Shown: piece by piece, positions 1 through 9,423 of the stretch | Layout: every line of letters begins with the position of its first letter | Position numbering within the stretch: position 1 is the first letter of the stretch | Source of the DNA: Pisolithus tinctorius | Lineage: Eukaryota > Basidiomycota > Agaricomycetes > Boletales > Pisolithaceae | Assembly (NCBI GenBank): GCA_024663395.1 | Contig: JANFAH010000088.1 | Span: 110,480-174,479 of the forward strand | Direction: 5' to 3' | Length of the DNA stretch: 64,000 bases | Program-made: the position numbers and the translations under genes | Notes under the pieces: model-generated | What the model was told of the DNA's origin: nothing | Seen by the model: only the letters and a program-made list of their open reading frames with translations | The model's database searches: none

Positions 1-2327
1 CCACTAACTGGAATACAAAGGAATGGACATCCGTTCCTGTGGAGGGAAATCCACGACCGATGCTTCCAGATGATTAAGGACCTGGCTTGCAAATACCCAG
101 TACTGTGGCCGATAGATCCAAGGAAGGAAGAGCCAATATGGCTCGTCTGCGACGCATCACTCTACGGAGTGGGTGCACTGTACAGGCAAGGACCCGAATG
201 GAAGACCTGCTGACCAGCAGGTTTCATGTCAAAAAAACTGAGCGATGCCCAACAAAACTATAGGACCTTTGAGCGAGAGACCCTCGCGATAATTGAAGCA
301 TTACTAAAATGGGAGGATAAACTCCTCGGGTTTAAGTTCACGATAGTGACAGATCATGAGGCCCTGGGATACCTCAAAACCCAACGAAAACTGTCAAGCC
401 GACAGGTCCGGTGGATAGATTATATGTCGCGCTTTGACGCGAACATAGTATACGCCAAGGGCTCAGAAAACCGAGTGGCGGATTGCCTATCCCGTTACTA
501 CGAGGAGGAAGGAGGAGACAACGTCTCTGACGAGAACGTCGAGTGGGCAAATGCCGACATACGCCTGGACCCAGAGGGAGATGATCTCCCTCAGGACAGA
601 TGGCAAGAGCTGAGACTATCAGCGATGGAAGAACAGGAAGGGACTCTTCGTAAGAGTAACCAGCTAAAGGAAAAACAGGAAAACCGCATCCTGGAGGCTC
701 AGGAGATGGCCTCGGCTGCAGAAAGGAATGACGAGGATGCTCCTCTCGCAATTGCGGAAGAGGATCCATCGATATTTGAATCCGCTGAGGCCTCACAAAC
801 CTCGCCAATAACCTACGGAGACGCGCCAGAATTCCTGGACGCCATCCGTAAGGGATACAAGAACGAGCCTACGCTCGTGAAGATACTAGCGCAACCATCA
901 CATCACCCTCAGTTTGAGGAAAGAGACAGTCTGCTTTACACGAAAAATCGTGGTGGAGAGGAAGTGTTGTGCCTTCCTCACGCAAAGTACAAAAACAACG
1001 ACATTATTGCACGGGTCATAGACCAGGCGCACAGGACGCTGGGACATTTCGGATCCCAGAGAACGGCGGACTATATCCACAGGTGGTACTGGTGGCCAAA
1101 GCTCGGTCGAGAAGTGGACAGGTTTTGCAGAACCTGCCCCATCTGTCAGGCAACGAAGGCTGACAATCAGCGGCCTCCAGGACTACTGCACAGCCTACCT
1201 GTGCCGAGACGACTGTTGGGGTCGATAGCAATGGACTTTGTGGGACCATTCCCACCGAGCGAAGGGTATGACTACCTGTGGGTAGTCCTATGCCATCTGA
1301 CGTCCATGATACACCTGATACTGGTGAAGACGACGGTGCGAGCTTCGGAACTCGCATGGATATTCATAAAAGAAATAGCCCGCTTACACGGGCTACCAGA
1401 GACACAAAATTTACGTCGACGTTCTGGCGTGAGATGCACAGAATGTTAGGAGCGAAGCTCCTAATGTCAACTGCATTCCTCCTGCAGACGGACGGCGCGT
1501 CCGAACGAGCCATATGCAATGTAGTGCAGATGCTACGGTCGATGGTCCGACTGGACCAGAGGGATTGGGTGTCAAAGCTGCCAATGGTCGAGTTTGCAAT
1601 AAACTCGAGCATCAACAGTTCTACGGGGTTCGCCCCATTCGAACTAAACTACGGACATATGCCTGTAATGATGCAACGCATCGAGAAAGGGACGACTACG
1701 TCGTCCCCAGGAGTAAGAACGTTCGTCTGACAAGCGCTGGAAAATTTAGAAATGGCGCATGACGCCATAATCGAGAGTAGGGTGGTGCAGACGTACCACG
1801 CCAACAAGAAACGAACAAAAGGAACTCACCTTCGAGTTGGAGACCTGGTGTATCTCTCCATGAAGAACCTGACCATGCCCAAAGGACGAGCTTGTAAGCT
1901 TGTGCCAAGATTCATCGGGCCGATGAAGGTTCTACGCTGTGAAAGCGCGAGCGATACATATACGCTCGAGCTGCCAGAGCAGCTAAGAGCGAGACGCATA
2001 CACCCAACATTTCACGTTGGGCTTCTGCGCAAGTATGAGCCAAACGACGACTTACTATTTCCACGACGTGATGCACATGCCTTCTATGACGTCGGTATGA
2101 CTGATGATGACGAATGGATAGTGGACGAAGTACTCGCCCACCGGTGGTCTGGAAACAAGGTAGAATTCCTTGTTAAGTGGAATCTGGGAGACTCCACATG
2201 GGAACCAACGTCCCACTGCAAGAAGCTCGAGGCCCTAGACAGGTACCTCGAACTTCAAGGCATGTGGAATATACGCCAGTTGCCTCGCAAGGCACAGGAT
2301 ATGCGAGAACGCGTAGTAGCCACATAG
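1..2327 (+). pseudogene. pol polyprotein, 3' part: RNase H, integrase, chromodomain (disrupted)
   Basis: Frame 1 reads from position 1 through an RT-tail/RNase H region (LVCDASLYGVGALY, then TDHEALGYLKTQ and VADCLSRY). It is broken by TGA at 211-213. The integrase zinc module follows (HRTLGHFG, then CRTCPIC, about 1030-1150) and the first catalytic Asp in AMDFVGPF near 1230. At about 1400 the frame shifts from 1 to 3, and the short stretch that normally carries the second catalytic Asp is missing, so a small deletion removed an active-site residue. Frame 3 continues (QTDGASERA, WVSKLPMVEFAINSS) to a second TGA at 1728-1730, then runs open to 2327. The C-terminal chromodomain is clear (EWIVDEVLAHRW, then VEFLVKWNLGDSTWEP). 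The catalytic steps would be reverse transcription and chromatin-targeted integration, but this copy cannot make an intact enzyme. Confidence 0.92.
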
Positions 2328-2635
2328 TGACTATGAGTAGTCATGTACTACCAATGGAACCAAACGGACTCAGAGAAAAAACAAAGTCAAATAAAAATAA
2401 AAATAACAACGATAAAGATCAAAAGCCTAAAAATAACCGAACACCGCATTCTGTCAAAGGTAGATAGTATAATGTAGCCACCCGCCAATCACTCCTCGTT
2501 CACGTGCTTTTTCTATGTCGAGTATTACTTAAGTTTTTTAATTACGCCTCGTGCCCTCCTTTTTTATTCTTGCTTCTTCCTCACTCGTACCACTTCGTAG
2601 CACTGCCTTTTTTCCAACACAACCAACTGTCCAGA

Positions 2636-5187
2636 ATGTCTTCCTGCGATAATCATCGCAGTACCCAGAGCTCGCGCTCCCCCCAGCTGTCCCCGCGCCG
2701 TTCTCGCAGGGAGTCAGCCACGCGCGATCGTGGTGAGCTCTCTGCGCGTCAAGGCGCACGACCTGATAGCGAGGCTCCTCGCTCGCCGTCCCCCGCTGCT
2801 CAGCGCAGCACGCATACGGTCAGCAGTGGCCGGAAGCGTGCTCGCTCCCCATCCGTCGTGTCGTCACGCACCTCATCTCGAGAGCGCGATGATCATCGCA
2901 ACAAACGCCCTCGAGGACCTTTCTGGGTGTGCCACCCACAACTGCCGTTCATCCGGCATCACGATTCCGGTTGCATGACGTGCAATGCTTATGCGTTGCA
3001 CGTCTCCCAGGGCATGGCCCTCTCCGAAGCAGGTCTCACTCCTGCAATATTCAACCTCGTGGACGAAGCTGCACGCATTGTCCGCCGTTCCCCATACGAC
3101 GACATGCGTCGTCGCATTGCGTACCTTGAGGACGACCTCAACGACCGTGACGACGAGATTCGTCACTTACAAGACAAAATCGATGAGCTTCGTCGTCCAT
3201 TTCCAGCTCCCACGTCAGTCGAGCAGGAGGCATGGGATTTCGAACGCGCACGAGTTGCGTCCCTTGGTGGCCCTGACCACTGCATTCTCGACCAGCCTGG
3301 AGCTGGTCCCTCGACGTCCCAGACGGCCCTCCCTGCTGCGACGTTTGTTTCCAGGGGGAGGGTGCAGGCAAAGCCTGCTGGTTCTCATGTTTCAAGAGAG
3401 CAACCCTCGTCGCAGCACAGATGGCCTCACCATCCTCCTATGGAGGATGTGATGATGACCGACCATGCTGTCGGCTTTCCGGACGTCCCTAGTGATGTCC
3501 AGATGACTCTGGATGAGGGAGCACCCTCTGTTCTTGTACAGGGAACAATGTTCCCTGAGTTCGATGGGACGGAATGGCCCCATCGTGTGATTAGTCTGGG
3601 CGAAGGCTCAGATGGTAAGAATAAGATCCTCTTCATGAGGATCAACAACAATCTCTACGCCTATGAGGGCGAAAAGATCGACAGTGTGAAGCGCAACCTC
3701 AGGCTGCACGTCGTCCCACCAGTCCCGGTGGGCAAGAGACCGTACGGTTTGAAGGAGGCATCCTGGGGCCCATCGCCCTCTTCAACACCGCGGATGATAT
3801 CCGCCAGCTCTACGCGAAAGCATTACAGGAGCCAGAGGATAAGGCTCCCTGCGTCCGAAAGGCGCAGGACCTTATAACTTACCTCAACTTGTGGAAAAGA
3901 TGCAAGTTGGGGTCGAATGAGGTCATCAACCTCGCATTGAGCGAATGGAAGCCTCCTGCGTGGTCTTCCAAGAAATCTCGCGAGAGGAGAGAGGCCCTCA
4001 AAGAAAAGGGGAAGGCGGTTCAACCTCAAGGGGAAGAGGAACAAGCACCCGCTGTGGGGATACCCCCACCTACGTCTGGCCCCTCTGGAGGTGCTCCAGC
4101 GCTGCAGGAGCGGATAGCAGACGCTCCTTCAGGCTCGACTCCAGCATCCGATGTAGGTTCAACCCCTACTCCCGCTCTTATCGACCGCGTAGCGGTTCAA
4201 CCGCATGAGACTCAACAGGTCTCTGAACAAAGGCCTGAGCTGAGCTCCCAAGCTCAGTCCTCCATGAGGACACAACCTTCTCACAAGGCAAAAGGGGCCA
4301 AGCCCTCTGGTGGGAGGTCTAGGGGCATTCCCAAGCTACCATCGAATGCCCCTCCCCTCGACAGTTCCGTCGAAGCTTGGAGGGAGTTCATTGACAAAGA
4401 GCAGAGGCGCCCTCGCTGGGGCGAAGACAGCGAGTCCACACTCGTGGCCATGCTCCCAGGGGTACTGGGGACTTCTAGCAGGCCAGATGACTCTGACGCA
4501 GAGGCCGACCCTCCATCTCTGCGCAACGTCCGAGGGTTCCTCCTTTACGAGCGCCTGGCGCCAGTCCCTCGGAACCATAGGGCTCGAAATGTCTGGATGC
4601 GCGAATTGGCTTGTCTACTCGCGGTAAGGGGACAATATCAGTCCCTCCTCGACTGGGCAGAAGTCAGCCCAGTCGAAGGTGCATCACATCCCTGGGACGG
4701 TGAGTTCACCGCCTCAGCTGACAGGGCCTCGATCGCAGCGTATCTCGCTGCTAACGGGGTCAGCGCGTATGACGCTGACGACGCGCTACAATGGGCTCGA
4801 CAAGCTGGTCGAGAGTATGTCAACGGCATCATTGCCAATGGAGGGGAGAATAACCCTCAGGTTATGGCAAAAATCGAGCCCCTGAGGAAGGCTCTCACCG
4901 AACCTTGCCCCCCAAGCAATGTCGGATCGAGGGAGTGGTACGAGCGTCAGGCTCAAGCCATTGGTTGCACCATCAACCAGGTCCCTCCGGGTCACACGCC
5001 CTTATGGGCTGACGATCAGCAGATCGTCTCCGCGTTCGCCTCTGCGGCGTTCATCTATGACCTCCCCCACTGTCCTCGTGGGGGAGCATCCACTGTTAGG
5101 GGAAATCCCCCTACTAAAGACTCTGAGCCCGAGGAGGGCGAAATGACTGACGACCTATTTGAGGACGAGGATAGGTTGCGAATGTGA
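2636..5187 (+). pseudogene. extra ORF between pol and the 3' LTR (frameshifted, unknown function)
   Basis: Downstream of pol, frame 2 is open from the ATG at 2636 to 3877, and frame 1 is open from about 3750 to 5187. The sense of the sequence passes from frame 2 to frame 1 between about 3735 and 3760, so this was one ORF of about 850 codons with a single frameshift. Visible parts: a Ser/Arg-rich basic N terminus (SR and SP repeats, KRPRG), a short Cys/His-rich stretch (CHPQLPFIRHHDSGCMTC), a charged heptad-like coiled coil (YLEDDLNDRDDEIRHLQDKI), a Pro/Ser-rich linker and an acidic C terminus. I see no signal peptide or membrane segment, so there is no sign of an envelope protein. It occupies the env position of retroviruses, but its function is unknown. 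Stops close to the polypurine tract support its belonging to the element. Confidence 0.7.
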
Positions 5188-5390
5188 GGGAATGTTCCCT
5201 CTGGAGACTCAACTCTCTGATTAAAGTATTGGGTTCAACACCCCTTCTCTGCGTTTGGACTTTGAGGCCTAACCCTCAAAGTATTAGTTTGCGAAGCCTA
5301 ACCTTCGCGCAACTGTCTTTTTCTTTTCTTTTTCTTTTCCTTTCTTGTCTCTTTGTTTTTCTTTTACTTTCCGAGCCTGGGTCGGCTCTG

Positions 5391-5400
5391 CAGGGGAGGG
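5391..5400 (+). promoter_or_regulatory. polypurine tract (plus-strand primer site)
   Basis: CAGGGGAGGG lies directly against the first base of the LTR (TGTTAGG). A purine run abutting the 3' LTR is the usual primer for plus-strand DNA synthesis in LTR retrotransposons. Confidence 0.75.
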
Positions 5401-5597
5401 TGTTAGGGGTTATACCCCGAACATAGTAGCTACTTAGTATGGGCATGTGATACCTCGGTATCACATGCCTCCTCGTATATAAGTATTGCCTCGAAAATTT
5501 TAGAAGCAATCTTTTTTGTCTCTACGTCTTACTGTGCGAATACCATACGGTACACTTCACGCGTGTGAGCTTGAGGCAATTCCACTACAACCTTACA
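5401..5597 (+). repeat. 3' long terminal repeat (197 bp)
   Basis: It starts TGTTAGG and ends CCTTACA, an imperfect 7-bp inverted terminal repeat of the TG...CA form. Within it are a short palindromic stretch (GTGATACCTCGGTATCAC, 5446-5463), a TATA-like GTATATAAG at about 5476-5484 and a pyrimidine-rich segment (TCTTTTTTGTCTCTACG) plausible as a transcription start. The right edge is judged only from the terminal repeat, since the 5' LTR is not in the window. Confidence 0.8.
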
Positions 5598-7489
5598 ATC
5601 TACCTCCCTTGGTCTCAGCTTATGTGCTGTACCCTTATGCAAGCTGGGGAGAGGTCTGGGGCAGGGGCTGGGGATAGCTTAAGGCTCAGCCTTAGCTATA
5701 GAGTAGACTTGAGGGGTAATACAGAGTTGAGGGTAATACTAAGTTGATATTCTGACTGGAGTGCTATGAAGTATGTACATGGGTTAAATGCACAAGGCTG
5801 GTCCAGGATAATGAACATGAAGCTGGACTTGTGAATAAGCTATTAGCAAGATGATTAGTAAGAGTGTGGACAGCCATAGGGGCTGTGCCAAGGCTAATAG
5901 TCAAAGTCTGGGTGACTGGCATAACCAGGGTTGGACACAGGATTTGTACAGTAAGCAAAAGTCAGATGAATGGACCAAGCTAAATATAGTACAGACAAAG
6001 GAAAACAGACCAGAGTTATGTCTGGGTGACCCAGACATGGACCTGGGAGGACTGGGGTGGAGCAGTGCAAGGCCAGGAGGCCAGAATGGACCAGAGATAG
6101 GGGTAAAACACCAGACTTGAGTTATTCAGGCCAGAGTTGGGTTATTTAGGGCTGGAGTTGGGTTTTCTAGGCTGGACTAGGACCAGACTTGATCAGAGAT
6201 AGGGGCTAGGGGTCCAGACTGGACTGGGATTGAGTCCAAGAGTCATGGATATGACAATATCCTTCTTCAACTGCAAAAGTGCAATTGAAATCACCACAAA
6301 AATCATCACCAATAGGTGGCACAAGCTGAAACTTGTATTTTGCCTTGTGCAGATTGCCATAACTAGAGTTAATATAATTCCCAACAGGACTTGCTCACAA
6401 GTGCATATCCAGAACAGTAGTGATGACAAGGCCAATGAAAGGCTCTTCATCAGTCTTCTCAAAAATGCTATGATGCCATTCCAAACCATCAAGAATGTCA
6501 GCAGAAGCCAGATAATTATCAAGAGAGATAAGATGTTGCCAATACTCAGTCAGGTTGCCATATACACCAGCCCTCTGGGCAATCCAGGACATGGCTTATA
6601 TTTAGCTTTGTCAGCAACAGTTTGATGGAAGACTTAGAGGCATTGTTGATGCTGAAAATGAAGGAGATAAATTAATTATGGGTAGTTTGATGTGTTTTTG
6701 TGGACAGCTCCTCTGTTTTTAGCTGGGGACTGATGTCACATGGCAATACAGAGTTTCATGTATGTGAAGTAAAGATGTTGGTTGGAAATTACAGTCACAA
6801 CTATGGGTGGTTGAACTCACTTTGCAAACACAAAGATACTGTAGATATAAGAAACTGATACTGCTCAATGAACTCCTTCAAGGAACTTGCTTCTGTGATG
6901 ATTGTCCATGGTGTCCCTGAGGACTCCCATGCTCTGCTGCAAAACCAATGAAGGCATAACTCCCTTGCAAAGTAGCATAATCAATCAACAGACCATCACC
7001 ATCATGAACAACGTCAAGCATCAACACAAGGGCAGGAGGAGCTCGATTTTCTGCTGTGGTAGATCTGGACAGAGGCATTGCAAGGAGCGAGGAGGCATTG
7101 GAGAAAAAGGGTACAGCAAAGTATTTGCAAACAGATGACATAACATCCCTGTCATAGTAAACTGTTTCACAGCTCACAGACCACCCATGGGTACTCGGAG
7201 TTCGGACCGTAGACCGTCATGATCATGCGCAACAAAAGATGAAAACAGACCAGGACTGCTCCGCGTCCTCGAATCAGTTACCATATTTAGCCAGAAAGGG
7301 AAGTCGCGGTGCGGTGCGGTGCGGTGCATCTGGTGCGTCGCACGGTGCGAACACCGCCCAACTTTGAGCGTGCCTATTAGCATGCCTCCCAAAAGCTCCA
7401 CATGTCGTTCCCCAGTATATGAAACCACGGAGAAAGGTTATAAATATATTACTTGGAAATAAACATGAAGTGCATCAACCAGAATCTCC
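5598..7489. other. no convincing gene; probable decayed repetitive DNA
   Basis: The stretch 5640-6240 is rich in short related words (CTGGACT, CCAGACTT, GGGGCTGG) on one strand, like a degenerate low-complexity repeat. On the minus strand 6395-6592 and 6878-7177 are short open stretches without recognisable motifs, separated by stops; they could be remnants of an old mobile element but I cannot name a family. Base composition between 6240 and 7140 is AT-richer than the neighbouring genes. Confidence 0.5.
7304..7331 (+). repeat. GCGGT short tandem repeat
   Basis: Four consecutive GCGGT units (about 7306-7325) are followed by related GGTGC words to about 7350. It is a small microsatellite in non-coding DNA. 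GGTGC-rich tails can mark ends of fungal transposons, but no partner end was found here. Confidence 0.6.
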
Positions 7490-8914
7490 TCAATAGCGGC
7501 CACAGTTGGTGAGGGTCAGCTGCAGTCCTTCATCTACATACCTGCTCAATCGTGCCTCCAGCATGCTGATCATTTCTTCCCGCCTATCACCTTCACCTTC
7601 GTCATCTACAAATTCTCCAGGCCGCTCCAGCTGCAGTGTGAAGTGTCTCAGCCGAGGCTCAGACTGACATCGCGAGGCCACGAGAGCCACAACTGCATCG
7701 ATGTGCACAACATCAGAACAACAGAGATGCAGTGCTTCGAGGGATGGACATATAGGCTGGTGGTGTACCTTGTCACCCAGATCTCCCCCGGAAGACTGGG
7801 CATCCACAATGGTGAGCGTAGTCACAAGATTGTGATTCAGTCCCCGTGAGGTGGGAGTGTACCGCAGGGATTTCAGATTTGGGAGTTGTGAGAGACAAGC
7901 AGACAGCTTAACGCCTGGGATGTCTATGGAGGAGAAAGTCACACTCTCAACCGTCTCTGCCGCTCGGCTGAGCATCTGGAGGTAGCGAGTTCCAAAGGAG
8001 CCCCTTTCGAGGCTGGTGTTGCTGATATCAAAGGATTGCAACTTGGGAAGGTGAAGGGCGCCGAAGAACCGCTTAACATAAGGTGCCCATACATAGATTG
8101 TTACTTCGAGTGTATTCAAATGGGGGAGTGCGACACTAGTAACAGGGAAATCGTCATCCAAGGGCCACCCTAAGGCGATGGAGCACGTCCTCAGATTCGG
8201 GCACTGAGCAAGAACGGGCAGGTAATCGCTATGGACGTGTTCGAAGTCTTCGAAAAAATCACATAGGAGATTAAGCTTGGTCAACTGCGCCCATGGTACT
8301 TGAAAGTTGCGCATATCCAGATCGTACCATGTTAGGCACAGACTCCGTAGACCTGGTGCAGATCGCAAGACAAGCGGCGACATAACATTGTGCTCATTTG
8401 CACTGAAGTTGGAGGAACCACGAAGGCTGAGATATTCAAGGGACTCTAAGGAACCTTGAGTGAATGATAGCAAGTGGCAGATAAATTGGGCAGGAAAGCA
8501 CAGTGACAGCTCTTTGATGCGGGAGCTTGCCTTGAGGATCTCCCGATCGAAAAGTTCAAGGGCCGATAAGGGGATTGGCATATCGCGGACCACAGAGCAA
8601 AGATATAAGTATACCGGAAGAGACTGTGAGCGCGAGAGCCATAGCCGTACAGACATGATCATGGACTGTATCGATCTATCCCAGTTCGATGGATGGACCG
8701 GGTAGCCAACGATAACCCGGAATCTCGTCCAAAGGCAAGGCAACGCAAAGGAAAGCTTCCGCCACGAGCGACAGACCTGTGATAGAGACAACGGGGCTTG
8801 CCAATTCTTGCCAACGAGAGGATAATGATAATAATCCAATTCGTGAACGCAATGTTCAAAAACATTTGCCATGACATCAGTTGACATGCAACAAATGGGA
8901 GACAACGAGGACAT
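7490..8914 (-). CDS. F-box/LRR-type protein
   Basis: A single-exon frame of about 474 codons from the ATG at 8914. The N terminus looks like an F-box (DVMANVFEHCV, then PLSLSQVCRSWRKLSFALPCLW, about residues 12-65), followed by a leucine-rich C-terminal part with irregular LRR-like units (LEYLSLRG, LRSLCLTWYDL, LNTLEVTIYV, LQSFDISNTSL, LKSLRYTPTS, LEALHLCCSDV). F-box proteins bind Skp1 and recruit targets to SCF ubiquitin ligases; this layout is a very large, lineage-expanded family in Agaricomycetes. The frame is also open 18 codons upstream without an ATG, so an upstream exon is possible. The target is unknown. Confidence 0.8.
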   Translation of the reverse strand: MSSLSPICCMSTDVMANVFEHCVHELDYYHYPLVGKNWQAPLSLSQVCRSWRKLSFALPCLWTRFRVIVGYPVHPSNWDRSIQSMIMSVRLWLSRSQSLPVYLYLCSVVRDMPIPLSALELFDREILKASSRIKELSLCFPAQFICHLLSFTQGSLESLEYLSLRGSSNFSANEHNVMSPLVLRSAPGLRSLCLTWYDLDMRNFQVPWAQLTKLNLLCDFFEDFEHVHSDYLPVLAQCPNLRTCSIALGWPLDDDFPVTSVALPHLNTLEVTIYVWAPYVKRFFGALHLPKLQSFDISNTSLERGSFGTRYLQMLSRAAETVESVTFSSIDIPGVKLSACLSQLPNLKSLRYTPTSRGLNHNLVTTLTIVDAQSSGGDLGDKVHHQPICPSLEALHLCCSDVVHIDAVVALVASRCQSEPRLRHFTLQLERPGEFVDDEGEGDRREEMISMLEARLSRYVDEGLQLTLTNCGRY

Positions 8915-9423
8915 GTCCTGAGTTCCACCACCAGTAGCTGGGGAGGCACCATTTGAAGGGTGGAGCAAGTCCGGAGCCTACAAACACTCAGAGGAAGCTT
9001 TACATCATAATTGTACTGCTCCCCACCTGCATGGTTCGTGCACTTGAATATTCCCAATTCCTAACCCAAGTTGCGTGGAAGCTGCGTGTTTAATGCCTGC
9101 GAGCAGGCAAGTTTGCAAAGGCCTATAAGTTATCGTTCGAAGAATCTGATGACGAGTAGGACACTCGTAGAGGGGGAAGCGGACTCCGACAGCCCTTTAT
9201 AGGGGCTTGACAAACAACAGTAAATAAGCCTTGTGTTTAGGGGCTCTACTGAGAACTTTCAGAACTGTCAGGTCAAACAGACGCAACGATTATCGCGCTT
9301 GCACGATAATTAAATATTCCTCTGAGTACGACAGGATAACTACAGTCATCAGTCATCGAATTTACAAACGGCGAAGAAACTCTGTCCATACAACGGTGAG
9401 CGTGGAAATGGAAAACCATGAAG
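8915..9423. other. intergenic: F-box upstream region and Ku70 3' flank
   Basis: About 500 bp between the F-box start and the Ku70 stop. I see no open frame with recognisable content. It should hold the F-box promoter and the Ku70 3' UTR, both on the minus strand. Confidence 0.5.

Larger units (their letters stand above)
1..5597 (+). mobile_element. Ty3/gypsy (chromovirus-type) LTR retrotransposon, 5' end outside window
   Basis: Reading left to right, the element holds the end of reverse transcriptase/RNase H, an integrase with an H-H-C-C zinc module, a chromodomain, a long extra ORF, a polypurine tract (5391-5400) and a 3' LTR (5401-5597). This order (RT-RH before integrase, chromodomain at the integrase C terminus) is that of Ty3/gypsy chromoviruses. 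The 5' LTR, gag, protease and most of RT lie left of the window, so target-site duplications cannot be checked. The pol frame carries two in-frame TGA codons and one frameshift, so this copy is not autonomous. Both TGA codons stand where family members usually have arginine, as expected of CGA to TGA transitions (deamination of methylated C or a RIP-like process); that cause is inference. Confidence 0.93.

Noticed and set aside
2504..2635. Upstream part of the frame of the retrotransposon's extra ORF as a signal peptide (hydrophobic MLFLCRVLLKFF)
   Set aside because: Between pol and the likely start at 2636 the frame is open by chance, is T-rich and has no sign of conservation; taking it as a signal peptide would wrongly suggest an envelope protein.
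6193..6522. 109-codon hydrophobic minus-strand ORF
   Set aside because: Hydrophobicity comes from an AT-rich frame; the overlapping frame at 6395-6592 looks more protein-like, and neither has a motif.
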